Below are positions 1 through 7,704 of a stretch of 64,000 nucleotides of DNA, in pieces. Positions within the stretch are counted from its first letter, which is position 1, and the number at the start of each line of letters is the position of its first letter. Origin of the DNA: Mycobacterium noviomagense (GTDB lineage Bacteria; Actinomycetota; Actinomycetes; Mycobacteriales; Mycobacteriaceae); contig NZ_AP022583.1 of the NCBI RefSeq assembly GCF_010731635.1, positions 3,472,001 to 3,536,000 on the forward strand. The letters run 5' to 3'. The position numbers and the translations under genes are program-made. The notes below the pieces were generated by a model that saw only the letters and a list, made by a program, of their open reading frames with translations, searched no databases and was not told the DNA's origin.

Positions 1-41
1 ATCAGTGTCTCCTCACGTGAAAATGTTTGTTCTGCAGTGGC

Positions 42-338
42 TTAGCTGTTCAGGAGCTGCCGGGAGGCCTGCTCTTGGGCTTCGTAGTTGTTGGCGTCGC
101 GGATCAGCCCGTCACGCACACCCTGCAGCATGTTCACGATGTTGCGGAACGCCTGATTCATCTGGCCCATGGTGTCGTAGGAGCTCATCTGGGCGGTGCC
201 GCTCCAGCCGGCACCGGCGATGTTTTGCGAGGATGCCCACATCTGGCGGGCCTCGTCCTCCACGGTTTGGGCGTGCACGTCGAAACGGCCTGCCATCGCC
301 CGCATTTGATCAGGATCGGTCATAAAACGCGTAGGCAC
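42..338 (-). CDS. WXG100 protein, EsxM/EsxJ/EsxK/EsxP/EsxW type (downstream copy)
   Basis: A 98-residue WXG100 protein with the W-x-G turn (AGWSG, about residues 43-47) between two helices, as in the M. tuberculosis EsxJ/K/M/P/W family. Family knowledge: these proteins pair with EsxN-type partners and are exported by ESX-5. The start is GTG at 338, with AAGGAG just upstream. The product differs from the copy at 1830-2126 only near the C-terminus (LLNS versus LLSS), so this is a recent duplicate or a product of gene conversion. Just downstream, positions 1-2 look like the first bases of the next EsxN-type start codon, because the sequence around positions 1-13 matches the leader that follows the other copy. 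The EsxN partner therefore probably lies beyond the window edge. Confidence 0.93.
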   Translation of the reverse strand: MPTRFMTDPDQMRAMAGRFDVHAQTVEDEARQMWASSQNIAGAGWSGTAQMSSYDTMGQMNQAFRNIVNMLQGVRDGLIRDANNYEAQEQASRQLLNS

Positions 339-350
339 TTCAATGTCTCC

Positions 351-668
351 TTACGTGCGGTCATCCGAAAGCTGGGGTCGCTGCGGAAACAGCCCGTAGT
401 CGAGATAAGCCCTGCTCTTATCCAAGAGGTTGTTCAACGGGCCGTCTTCGAGGCAGACCGGGATGAGAAGGCCCTCAGTTCGCCAACACCGGGTGAAATG
501 ATGGAAGTCGTTAAGAGGCGTTTGGAGACAATTGCCGCCGCCGTCGTCGTAGGCGCCTGGTGGGCAGTCGGGGCTTGCTATAGCGCTGGGATGGGCTGTG
601 ACCGAGATGGCCGCACCCGCCAGCAACGCTCCCAACCCAAGTCGTACCGGGCGCGTAGTTAATGTCAC
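351..668 (-). CDS. small secreted four-cysteine protein, unknown function
   Basis: A 105-residue protein starting at GTG 668, preceded by AAAGGAACAG as ribosome binding site. Residues 1-32 look like a Sec signal peptide: Arg at 6 and 9, a hydrophobic core [12 protein letters not shown], and an AxA-type end at AIAS. The mature part has four cysteines (about residues 35, 47, 61 and 72), suggesting two disulfides in the cell envelope or outside the cell. It lies between a complete EsxM-type gene and a truncated one, and its ribosome binding site abuts the remnant's broken end, so it may depend on the Esx operon for transcription. I do not recognise a family. The signal peptide and cysteine pattern make it more likely real than a chance frame. 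Confidence 0.6.
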   Translation of the reverse strand: MTLTTRPVRLGLGALLAGAAISVTAHPSAIASPDCPPGAYDDGGGNCLQTPLNDFHHFTRCWRTEGLLIPVCLEDGPLNNLLDKSRAYLDYGLFPQRPQLSDDRT

Positions 669-679
669 TTTCTGTTCCT

Positions 680-855
680 TTGGCCCGTGGTGGCGTAAGA
701 GCTCATGTGGGCGGTGCCGCTCCAGCCGGCACCGGCGATGTTTTGCGAGGATGCCCACATCTGGCGGGCCTCGTCCTCTACGGTTTGGGCGTGCACGTCG
801 AACGGCCTGCCATCGCCCGCATTTGATCAGGATCGGTCATAAAACGCGTAGGCAC
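680..855 (-). pseudogene. truncated and frameshifted EsxM-type gene remnant
   Basis: This stretch matches the 5' half of the EsxM-type genes at 42-338 and 1830-2126 from the GTG start (855) through the WxG-coding region. One A is missing near 800-802: both intact copies read gtcgaaacgg, here it is gtcgaacgg, which shifts the frame. Similarity stops near 680, where it runs into the leader of the small secreted gene. The 3' half is gone, so no WXG100 protein can be made. Confidence 0.85.
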
Positions 856-896
856 TTGCATGTCTCCTTACTTCAATTTGTTCTGATTGGCTTGTC

Positions 897-1397
897 TTAA
901 AGCAGTGGGGCGGGACGCCTTCCCCTGCGCTCGCTACCCGGCGGGTTTTTAAAAGCCAGGCGTATGTCGGCCAGGCTGATTGTCCGGTTGCCCGGCTTGT
1001 TCCAGTCGATCCGGTGGGGCAGAGGCGCAGCCGGCACATACGTGTAGCGCCACCACGCGACCCTCCAACGCCACCGCGCGCGAAGTTCTCGCTGGACCGC
1101 GATGACCGGCGACACCACCGTGCGCAGGGCAATGCCCTCTGTCGTGGTCCACACAAATTTCACGCCGTTGGCGATCGACACCACGATGTGTACCGCCGCC
1201 TTGGACGCCCACGCCACGCAGGCGGTAAGCCGTGCCGCGAGCGTGGCCAACGCGGCGCGCAGCGTCGAGAGCCACGGCTTTACTCGCGCGGCAACGGATC
1301 CATATCGGCCTCGGTGCGCAAAATGAGTCCAGTGCTTACGCAGCTGTGAGATCACGGGCGCCATATCAGCGTCGGCTGATAGCAAGGAATTGCTCAT
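897..1397 (-). CDS. hypothetical protein inside the Esx cluster
   Basis: A 166-residue product of unknown family. I chose ATG 1397 rather than the upstream GTG 1406 because AGAGAGG sits about 8 nt before the ATG. The first half is alanine-rich and amphipathic. A moderately hydrophobic stretch (about residues 70-95) could touch a membrane, and the C-terminal part is rich in Arg and Trp. It is codirectional with the EsxN-type gene about 105 bp upstream and precedes the Esx remnant, so it may be a passenger of the duplicated Esx region. No conserved motif was recognised. Confidence 0.5.
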   Translation of the reverse strand: MSNSLLSADADMAPVISQLRKHWTHFAHRGRYGSVAARVKPWLSTLRAALATLAARLTACVAWASKAAVHIVVSIANGVKFVWTTTEGIALRTVVSPVIAVQRELRARWRWRVAWWRYTYVPAAPLPHRIDWNKPGNRTISLADIRLAFKNPPGSERRGRRPAPLL

Positions 1398-1502
1398 CAC
1401 AACCACCTCTCTAAAACGTGAAGTGCTGTGTCACAAGCGCAGTGGCAGCCACCGCCGTAACCGTCGGCCTTAATCGCGCATACCATGGCCGTTGGCACAC
1501 GT

Positions 1503-1787
1503 TCAGGCCCAGCTGGATCCGACCGCGCAATCGGTGTCGAACATGTTGGAACCGGCGGTTCGCACCTTAGAGCCATGGGTGTTGGCCTGCTGGTAGATCA
1601 CCTGGAAGTTGCGGCCCAACTCGGTGATGAACTGCTGACACGCCGCCGAGCCGGCGCCACCCCAAAAGTCGCCGGCGGCAAGCACATCGCGCACGATGGC
1701 CTGATGCTCGGCCTCCATTGCCAGGGCTTGGGCGCGGATCAACGCACCGTGGGCGTCGACGTCACCGAACTGGTAGTTAATCGTCAT
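1503..1787 (-). CDS. esxN: WXG100 protein, EsxN/EsxI/EsxL/EsxO/EsxV type
   Basis: A 94-residue WXG100 protein with the family start MTINYQFGDVDAHG, the W-x-G turn FWGG in the middle and the end SAVGSSWA. It belongs to the EsxI/L/N/O/V group of M. tuberculosis, whose members pair with EsxM-type partners and leave the cell through ESX-5. The partner gene lies just upstream (1830-2126), giving the usual PE-PPE-EsxM-EsxN order. The ATG at 1787 has a GGAG-type ribosome binding site. The symbol is used at family level; strict orthology to one member cannot be settled here. Confidence 0.94.
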   Translation of the reverse strand: MTINYQFGDVDAHGALIRAQALAMEAEHQAIVRDVLAAGDFWGGAGSAACQQFITELGRNFQVIYQQANTHGSKVRTAGSNMFDTDCAVGSSWA

Positions 1788-1829
1788 CAGTGTTTCTCCT
1801 AACGTGGAAGTGGTTGCGCTGCAGCTGTC

Positions 1830-2126
1830 TTAGCTGCTCAGGAGCTGCCGGGAGGCCTGCTCTTGGGCTTCGTAGTTGTTGGCGTCGCGGATCAGCCCGT
1901 CGCGCACACCCTGCAGCATGTTCACGATGTTGCGGAACGCCTGATTCATCTGGCCCATGGTGTCGTAGGAGCTCATCTGGGCGGTTCCGCTCCAGCCGGC
2001 ACCGGCGATGTTTTGCGAGGATGCCCACATCTGGCGGGCCTCGTCCTCTACGGTTTGGGCGTGCACGTCGAAACGGCCTGCCATCGCCCGCATTTGATCA
2101 GGATCGGTCATAAAACGCGTAGGCAC
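1830..2126 (-). CDS. esxM: WXG100 protein, EsxM/EsxJ/EsxK/EsxP/EsxW type (cluster copy)
   Basis: A 98-residue WXG100 protein, almost identical to the product of 42-338. It starts at GTG 2126 with an AAGGAG ribosome binding site about 8 nt upstream. It has the family features: N-terminal [16 protein letters not shown], the AGWSG turn and C-terminal QASRQLLSS. It lies 43 bp before the EsxN-type gene and downstream of PE and PPE genes, so the four genes likely form one transcript. Expected role: heterodimer with the EsxN-type protein and export by ESX-5. The symbol is family-level. Confidence 0.94.
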   Translation of the reverse strand: MPTRFMTDPDQMRAMAGRFDVHAQTVEDEARQMWASSQNIAGAGWSGTAQMSSYDTMGQMNQAFRNIVNMLQGVRDGLIRDANNYEAQEQASRQLLSS

Positions 2127-2205
2127 TTCAATGTCTCCTTAGTGGGATTGATCGGAAAAATGTGGTCGCTGCATCTCGAAAGGAAATGAATGGCCCTCCT
2201 TCCCG

Positions 2206-3585
2206 TCACACGTCGGCCAGCGCGTCAACCGGCGCATGTCCGTTGGTCGGCAGCTGCGCATGTCCGTTGGTGGGCAGGTACACGATGGCCGGCCGATATC
2301 CGGGAACCGCTGGCGGAAGTCCGGCAGCAGGAGTTGGCGGAGATTCCGGCAGCGGGGGGTATCCGGCGGCCGGTGGCCGCGCCACCACGCTGCTAGCGCG
2401 CGCCCCGTATTTAGACCCGCCGGTACCCCCTGCGCCCGCGGCCGCGGCCCGCGGCAGCCCCCCGAACAGCATGGGGTAGCCTGATCCGGCGCCAAACTCG
2501 GTGGCCGCCAACGCCGACGGCGACGCCAACGGCACACCGCCCAGCATCGGCGCGGGAACCGTTGTGGCCGCGGTCCAGCTCTGCGGCACCGAAAGCGCCC
2601 CCAGCGAGTTGGCCTGACCCATCCCTGCGGCCACTGCCGGGGCCGCCGACGGCCCGAGCCCACCTAGTCGGGGCAGCATCAGTTGCAACGGCTTGGCAGC
2701 ATTGGCGCCAATACCGCCGACTATCGGCGCCGCCACGCCCGTGTGTGCCATCTGCCAGAACGTGCCCATCATCTGGGTGGGCAGCATCAAGCCGTAGGTG
2801 GCCGGATAAATCAACAGGGAAAGAGTCGCGGGGTTCGCCCATTGCAGCAGCAGGGACTGCGCCATAGACGACGAAAGCAGGCCGCCCAATACCCCGGTCC
2901 CCGACGAGCTCGACGCCGCGGGTGATGCCGCTGACTGCAAAGCCTGGGGCACCGCGGAGAGCACCTGCGAGCCCATCGCGATGGTCTGCGCATGGGTGCC
3001 GGCGGCGCCGACGGCGGCTCCTGCCGCCGCGGCGTGCTGGGCGGCCAGCCCACCCAGGTTGGTGTTCTGCGTCGCCGGCAGCCACGGCGTCACCTTCGCT
3101 GTGATTGCCGCCGATGTCGCGGCGTAGGTGAACATCGCCGCGGCGTCCTGGGCCCACATTTCCATGTAGTGGGCCTCTGTGGCCATGATCGCCGGGGTGT
3201 TTTGCCCGAGGAAGTTCGTCGCCACCAACGCCATCAACAGGGCACGGTTGGCGGCGATCACCGGCGGGGGCACCGTTGCCGCATGCGCCGCCTCAAACGC
3301 AGACGCGGCCATCATGGCGTGGCCGCCGGTCTCTGCAGCCTGCGCCGCGGTGGCGTGCATCCACCCGACATAGATGGCGGCCGCGCCCGCCATCGCTATC
3401 GACGACGGGCCCAGCCACGGCCCGGCGGTAAGCCCCGAGACCACCGACTGATACGAGCTGGCCGCCATCTCCAACTCGGCGGCCAACCCATTCCAGGCGG
3501 CCGCGGCGGCGAGCATCGACCCCGAGCCCTGACCGGCATACATCCGCGCGGAGTTGAACTCCGGCGGAAACATCATCCAGTCCAT
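2206..3585 (-). CDS. PPE family protein, PPE-SVP subfamily
   Basis: A 459-residue PPE protein. The N-terminal domain (about residues 1-180) begins [18 protein letters not shown] with the Pro-Pro-Glu motif and contains the conserved blocks [19 protein letters not shown] and FLGQNTPAI. The C-terminal half carries the SVP signature ([10 protein letters not shown]). Just before the end, LPTNGHA occurs twice in tandem. PPE proteins pair with PE proteins and are exported by ESX systems, mainly ESX-5 for SVP types. The PE gene lies 18 bp upstream and the Esx pair follows. The end is unusual compared with the 48406-49659 paralogue, which stops at a conserved AHPPAAG. Confidence 0.95.
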   Translation of the reverse strand: MDWMMFPPEFNSARMYAGQGSGSMLAAAAAWNGLAAELEMAASSYQSVVSGLTAGPWLGPSSIAMAGAAAIYVGWMHATAAQAAETGGHAMMAASAFEAAHAATVPPPVIAANRALLMALVATNFLGQNTPAIMATEAHYMEMWAQDAAAMFTYAATSAAITAKVTPWLPATQNTNLGGLAAQHAAAAGAAVGAAGTHAQTIAMGSQVLSAVPQALQSAASPAASSSSGTGVLGGLLSSSMAQSLLLQWANPATLSLLIYPATYGLMLPTQMMGTFWQMAHTGVAAPIVGGIGANAAKPLQLMLPRLGGLGPSAAPAVAAGMGQANSLGALSVPQSWTAATTVPAPMLGGVPLASPSALAATEFGAGSGYPMLFGGLPRAAAAGAGGTGGSKYGARASSVVARPPAAGYPPLPESPPTPAAGLPPAVPGYRPAIVYLPTNGHAQLPTNGHAPVDALADV

Positions 3586-3603
3586 CGCTAAAACCGCTTC
3601 TCG

Positions 3604-3897
3604 TTAGCCGGTCGCGTTAGCGACGTCGGTGGCCGCATAGGAGGTGGCGCTGGTTCCCAGCGTGGTGACGAACATCTGGTGAATCGCCGCCGCCTGTGCG
3701 CTGACGGCCTGATACATCTGGGCGTGCGCGACGAACTGCGTCGCGGTCAGCGCCGAGACCTCATCGGCAGCCGCGGGAACCACCCCCGTGGTCGGGGCTG
3801 CCACCGCGGCATTACTGGCCGCCATCTGTGCACCGACGCCCTGCAAATCCAGGGCCGCCGCCGTCATCATTTCTGGGTGCGTGGTCACAAACGACAT
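3604..3897 (-). CDS. PE family protein (PE-only)
   Basis: A 97-residue PE protein beginning MSFVTTHPEMM, with the Pro-Glu motif and the AADEVSALTATQF block typical of PE domains. The C-terminal YAATD fits the YxxxD/E type VII export signal. There is no PGRS extension. It starts at ATG 3897 with a strong GAGGAGGAAAG ribosome binding site; the PE gene at 49676-49975 has almost the same leader. It is probably the partner of the PPE protein encoded 18 bp downstream. Confidence 0.95.
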   Translation of the reverse strand: MSFVTTHPEMMTAAALDLQGVGAQMAASNAAVAAPTTGVVPAAADEVSALTATQFVAHAQMYQAVSAQAAAIHQMFVTTLGTSATSYAATDVANATG

Positions 3898-4049
3898 GTG
3901 CTTTCCTCCTCACTGACCCGCTCACTAGGACATTCATTGCGATAGGCGAGCCAAGCCCGGCCGCGGTTTGCGCGACCGGGCCCGCTCGTAATCGCCAAGG
4001 CAGACGTCTGCGTCCCAAAAGTCCGGGGAACCATCCCCGGCTTGCCCGA

Positions 4050-4247
4050 CAGGTCGTGGACCTGCGCTGCCATGGCGCTCGTCACCCGATTGATGACGGC
4101 ATGCGCAGAAAATTGCGCCACCGTCAACACCGGCACCTCATTTGCCGCCGCCCGAATGGCCTCCGTCGTCGATGCTGTTGTAGACGAATTCCGGCTAGCA
4201 ATCGCGCATGCAGTACGAAGCAAATTGCTTCTGCGCATCGACAGACT
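4050..4247 (-). pseudogene. degenerate PE-domain remnant
   Basis: In one minus-strand frame the translation contains AAANEVPVLTVAQFSAHA followed by a region ending AQVHDL, which lines up with AADEVSALTATQFVAHA and QAAAIHQMF of the neighbouring PE protein. The usual MSF(V/L) N-terminus with its Pro-Glu motif is absent, and the frame then runs through unrelated sequence into the PE leader. I read this as an old, decayed duplicate of a PE gene; expression is unlikely. Confidence 0.6.
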
Positions 4248-4274
4248 CTCCAGAACGACAGCTCGAGACGGCAT

Positions 4275-4813
4275 TGGCTCACTCCTTCAAAGGATCAACA
4301 GCAATCGGCATTACTGAGTTGTTCCCCTTATCCAGGTTTTATCCGAAGTCGCAGCATCGGTCGGCTGCGCCAGACCGGCGAACCGAAATTGGCTGGGCCG
4401 GCCGCGAGGATGGCATGCCCGAGCACCCTGATACCTCTCGCTGACCTGCGAGGCAGGCAGCTTGCCATCGCCATCCTCAGCATCAGCCGCCCATCGGCAG
4501 CGGTCGCTGCTACGGTCGTCGCGTTTGTTCTGGCTCACATCCGCCTCCAGTCATTAGGCGACCTGTTCAGTCTGAATGGCGGAATGCTAGATCCCGGAAT
4601 ACGGATATGTCAACACGGTAAAGAGCCGCTGTAACAGGAGTCGCAAAGTTTCCGCAGCCAATAAGCGGAGCAAACGCTATAGCAAAACGAACATCGATTA
4701 GTACCGATGTGAGTTACTGGTCCATTATCGTGTAATTTTGTGATTGATCAGGTACGGCAATCGTTTGCAACAAATAACCGTTCCTGAACCATTCGGTATG
4801 AGATGATCAGCAG
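4275..4813. other. intergenic region without a convincing gene
   Basis: About 540 bp between the PE remnant and the first MarR gene. Open frames here are short, lack ribosome binding sites and resemble no family I know. The last 130 bp (about 4680-4810) are much more A+T rich than the surroundings and probably hold the promoter and operator of the MarR gene, but I found no clear hexamer pair or long inverted repeat. Confidence 0.5.
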
Positions 4814-5314
4814 GTGAGGGCGCTATCCGTACCCGACTACAGCCAGAGCGTGGGCTTCCTATTGCGGCAACTCGGCTGCTACTCCAGCACGGTCTTCGCC
4901 GAACAGCTCGCGACCATCCACTTGACCGCGGCACATGCCGGCATGCTGCGTGCCATCGCGGCACAGCCGGGCCGCAGCCAGCATGACCTCAGCGCCTTCC
5001 TCGGCCTAGTGCCCGGCCGCCTGGTGGGCTACCTCGACGACCTCGAGGAGCGTGGGTATATCGAGCGTCGTCGCAGCACCGGTGACCGTCGCCGGAACGC
5101 CCTCCACGTCACCGAGGCGGGAAGGAAGCTGATGCGCAAGGTTGCGGGTCTGGCACGCGAGCACGACGACCAGCTCACCGCAGGACTCGACCCGGAAAAA
5201 TGCTGCGCATTTCGCGATCTGCTTTCGACGGTAGCCCAGCAGCTGGGCCTTACGCCGCATACCGACCCTGGTTACCACGCCCTGGATAGGTGGGTGACGC
5301 ACGCACGCCGGTGA
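4814..5314 (+). CDS. MarR family transcriptional regulator (first paralogue)
   Basis: A 166-residue MarR-type winged-helix repressor. The recognition-helix region GRSQHDLSAFLGLVPGRLVGYLDDLEERGYIERR (given in parts: GRSQHDLSAFL, then GRLVGYLDDLEERGYIERR) is followed by the wing GDRRRNALHVTEAG. Dimerisation helices flank it at both ends. The likely start is GTG 4814. Its closest relative in view is the second MarR protein (7705-8196), so the two are paralogues flanking an IS-disrupted LuxR gene. Family knowledge: MarR proteins usually control their own gene and a neighbouring efflux or modification gene in response to small aromatic ligands. No obvious target gene is adjacent. Confidence 0.85.
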   Translation: MRALSVPDYSQSVGFLLRQLGCYSSTVFAEQLATIHLTAAHAGMLRAIAAQPGRSQHDLSAFLGLVPGRLVGYLDDLEERGYIERRRSTGDRRRNALHVTEAGRKLMRKVAGLAREHDDQLTAGLDPEKCCAFRDLLSTVAQQLGLTPHTDPGYHALDRWVTHARR

Positions 5315-5535
5315 ACTCTACGAGCGACGTGGAACAGTTGCCTTCTTCCCGAAGCGGAGGCCTTTCAACGTCCGGTAGTGCGGCGCTGGCTCTCGTGTGA
5401 CGTCATGGCTGTCGCGCTCGGTGACGTCGACCATGGGCGCCGGGACGCGGGACTGCTTTGACGCCAGGATGACCTTCGCCAGATCGTGGTCACGAGATCC
5501 ATGCATTGCAAATGGCTTGCGGCCGAAGCGCTTAA
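5315..5535. other. short intergenic region before the LuxR remnant
   Basis: No gene is supported here. Near its end, TTAATT and AATTAA form a short inverted repeat around ACCGGT (about 5530-5553), immediately before the LuxR N-terminal fragment. It could be an operator, but spacing about the centre is not symmetrical. Confidence 0.3.
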
Positions 5536-5821
5536 TTGAACCGGTGTCGAATTAACGGCTTGCCAAATTTTGCTAGCAGTTTTGAATTCTGGGCAAACCG
5601 TACGCGGAGTCGAGGTAGCGTCTGCCCAGAGACGGGGAGGTTCGACGTTCGGGTGCAACCGCGCAGCAGCGGGTCGGGGTGGCCGCTGGTGGGCCGCGAT
5701 GACGAGGTCCGCCAGGCGTTGGCGGCGCTCGAGGATGACGCGGAATTTGACCGCGTCTTGTTGGTCGGCGAGGCCGGGACCGGCAAATCGACACTAGCTC
5801 GTGCGCTCGCCGAGGCTGGGG
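5536..5821 (+). pseudogene. LuxR-family ATPase regulator, N-terminal fragment cut by an IS element
   Basis: The frame encodes GWPLVGRDDEV followed by a Walker A motif GEAGTGKSTLA, the start of the NTPase domain of large LuxR-type (LAL/MalT-like) regulators. It ends abruptly at the left end of the IS3-type element. The matching C-terminal helix-turn-helix survives beyond the IS (7082-7203). Intact family members are roughly 850-1000 residues, so most of the ATPase and TPR region is missing and the gene cannot function. Confidence 0.8.
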
Positions 5822-5846
5822 TCTGCTGCACGGATAGGTGATAACT
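5822..5846 (+). repeat. left inverted repeat of the IS3-type element
   Basis: A 25-nt terminal repeat beginning TCTGCTGCAC, matching the reverse complement of 7058-7082 at about 18 of 25 positions: the first ten bases and an internal GGTGA are identical. It marks the junction with the LuxR fragment. Confidence 0.75.
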
Positions 5847-5887
5847 GAGATGGCTTGCCCACATGGGCGGGCTGGAAGGATCTCACC

Positions 5888-6197
5888 ATGGCAAGGCCCT
5901 ATCCCAAGGAGTTTCGCGACGATGTTGTCCGGGTCGCCCGCAACCGCGAAGACGGGGTGACGATCGAGCAGATCGCCACTGATTGCGGGGTGTACCCGAT
6001 GACACTGTGGAAATGGCTGCGCCAAGCCGATATCGACGACGGGGCCACACCGGGGCAAGACGACTGGGGAGTCGGCTGAGCTACGCGAGCTGCGTCGCCG
6101 GGACCGGCTGTTGGAGCGGGAAGATGAGGTCCTACGCCGGGCAGCGGCATATTTGTCGCAGTCGAACCTGCCGGGAAAAGGCTTTACCCGGTCGTGA
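5888..6197 (+). pseudogene. IS3-family orfA (transposase helix-turn-helix subunit), frameshifted
   Basis: It begins MARPYPKEFRDDVVRVAR, a typical IS3 OrfA N-terminus with helix-turn-helix, and then meets a premature stop at 6077-6079. From about 6063 the neighbouring frame continues the protein as SAELRELRRRDRLLERE (leucine-zipper region) and ends at TGA 6195-6197. One indel near 6060 therefore broke the gene. The intact family form would pass into orfB by -1 slippage near GGAAAAGG (about 6172-6179). Confidence 0.8.
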
Positions 6198-7053
6198 AAG
6201 AGCTCGCCGCCGACGGAATCCCCGTCGCGGTGACGTGCCGGGTTCTCAAGGTCGCCCGCCAGCCCTACTACCGCGGGCTGGCCAACCCCGTGACCGGCGC
6301 CGGTTACCTCGAGGCGCATCGGGCCAACGCTCTGTTTGACGCCCACCGCGACGATCCGGAGTTCGGCTACCGCTTTCTGCTCGCCGAGGCCCGCGACGCC
6401 GGGCAGCCGATGGCCGAGCGCACCGCCTGGCGGATCTGCTCGAACAACGGCTGGTGGAGTGTGTTCGGTAAGCGCAAACGCGGCAAGAACTGCAAAGTCG
6501 GCCCGCCGGTGCATGATGATCTGGTGGGTCGGGATTTCACCGCGGATGCACCAAATCAGTTGTGGCTGGCTGATATTACCGAACACCGCACCGACGAAGG
6601 CAATCTGTACGTGTGTGCGATCAAGGACGTGTTTTCCACCCGCATCGTCGGCTACAGCATCGATTCTCGGATGAAGTCACGACTGGCCACCACGGCCCTC
6701 AATAGTGCGGTGGCACGGCGCGGCGATGTCGCTGGCTGCGTGGTGCATAGCGACCGCGGGTCGCAATTTCGCAGCCGAAAGTTCGTTCGCGCCCTAGGCC
6801 GCCACGACATGGTCGGATCGATGGGCCGTGTCGGGGCTGCCGGTGACAACGCGGCCATGGAATCCTTCTTCGCCTGCTGCAGAAGAACGTCTTGGACCGT
6901 CGACGCTGGGACACACGCGAGCAGCTGCGCATCGCCATCGTCACCTGGATCGAACGCACCTACCACCGCCGACGCCGGCAGGTCGGTCTGGGCCGATTGA
7001 CCCCCGTCGAATTCGAGGCAATCATGACCACACCGGTCCGTCAGGCCGCCTAA
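6194..7053 (+). pseudogene. IS3-family orfB (DDE integrase domain), frameshifted
   Basis: It encodes the HTH_21 region and an rve integrase core: the first Asp in LWLADITEH, the second in VVHSDRGSQF, and the Glu in AAMESFFA. Just after that Glu, one base is missing (about 6870-6876). The frame then reads nonsense, while the next frame carries the expected end (residues such as RRRWDTREQLRIAIV and LGRLTPVEFEA) to TAA 7051-7053. The catalytic triad is visible, but the chain is broken. Confidence 0.85.
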
Positions 7054-7057
7054 CCGA

Positions 7058-7082
7058 AACTGTCACCCGTTTGTGCAGCAGA
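7058..7082 (-). repeat. right inverted repeat of the IS3-type element
   Basis: Reverse complement begins TCTGCTGCAC, matching the left repeat at 5822-5846. It lies directly before the surviving C-terminal LuxR fragment. Confidence 0.75.
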
Positions 7083-7203
7083 CCCGTTGGTTGTCTCGTG
7101 GCGGACGGTGGAGGGACACCTTTACCGCATCTTCGTCAAACTCAGCATCAACCATCGCGACCAGCTCATCCACCTACTTAGCCTGGAGCGGTCAGGGATA
7201 TAA
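7082..7203 (+). pseudogene. LuxR-family regulator, C-terminal helix-turn-helix fragment
   Basis: In frame 2 of this segment the translation reads PLVVSWRTVEGHLYRIF followed by KLSINHRDQLIHLLSL and a TAA at 7201-7203. This is the second half of a LuxR (GerE) helix-turn-helix with its conserved TVEGHLYRIF block, fitting the end of the regulator whose ATPase start survives at 5536-5821. No start codon or first half of the domain remains. Confidence 0.8.
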
Positions 7204-7625
7204 AACGTTGTTACTACGTCGCGACGAGCGTTCGGCAACGAGTCTTGGCCATCCCGGAGCTGGCCAACTGACACGCGTTAGAGACAGGGCGCAGCAGACC
7301 GAAAACGCACTGGTATAAACGAAATTCCCGTGCAGCAGTTTTCCATTGGCCGATTTGTTCACCGTAGAGGCACTTGCGAAAAGCTTGCAAGCATGTTTCC
7401 TCGGCTACTTCGCCGACACCAGGCGATGGGCAGTCATCGACCTCGTGCGCAAGAACTAGTGCGCGAAGCGGATTGCGAAGCTTCTCGAAACTGCTGGCTG
7501 AGCCCACTACTCTATCTGGGCGTCCCCACCACTCGACCCGTGTCTAATCTGCTGACACTAGCTCAAGGGGTCATAAAGTCCCGATGCATAACACGTAGTT
7601 GAGGTGGCCAGGCGGGCCGAAGATA
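7204..7625. other. intergenic region without a convincing gene
   Basis: About 420 bp between the LuxR remnant and the operator-like motif upstream of the second MarR gene. Short frames exist on both strands, but none has a good ribosome binding site or recognisable protein features. Confidence 0.45.
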
Positions 7626-7643
7626 GGTAGTGCACTACTCGTG
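7626..7643 (+). promoter_or_regulatory. operator-like motif, copy 1
   Basis: GGTAGTGCACTACTCGTG contains the perfect 12-bp palindrome GTAGTGCACTAC (7627-7638). It ends about 61 nt before the MarR start at 7705. The same 18-mer with one change occurs at 8313-8330 before the unknown gene at 8363. I infer a binding site of the MarR protein encoded between the two copies. Confidence 0.55.
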
Positions 7644-7704
7644 CACATCCCGGCATTAAAAGCGGAACCTGACCCTGAGGGAAACGGGAGGTGATGGTTC
7701 CACA

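Larger units (their letters stand above)
5824..7080 (+). mobile_element. IS3-family insertion sequence, decayed
   Basis: About 1.26 kb bounded by imperfect terminal inverted repeats with TG...CA ends, and containing an orfA/orfB transposase pair. Both reading frames are broken by frameshifts, so the copy cannot move by itself. The flanking trinucleotides (GTC left, GAC right) are not a direct repeat, so no target duplication is visible. With the loss of the central part of the interrupted LuxR gene, this suggests an adjacent deletion or recombination between two IS copies after insertion. Confidence 0.88.

Noticed and set aside
5815..7090. target-site duplication of the IS3 element
   Set aside because: Flanking bases GTC and GAC are not a direct repeat; a longer duplicate was not found either.
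7330..7602. 90-codon plus-strand frame between the LuxR remnant and MarR
   Set aside because: No ribosome binding site, no domain and atypical composition.
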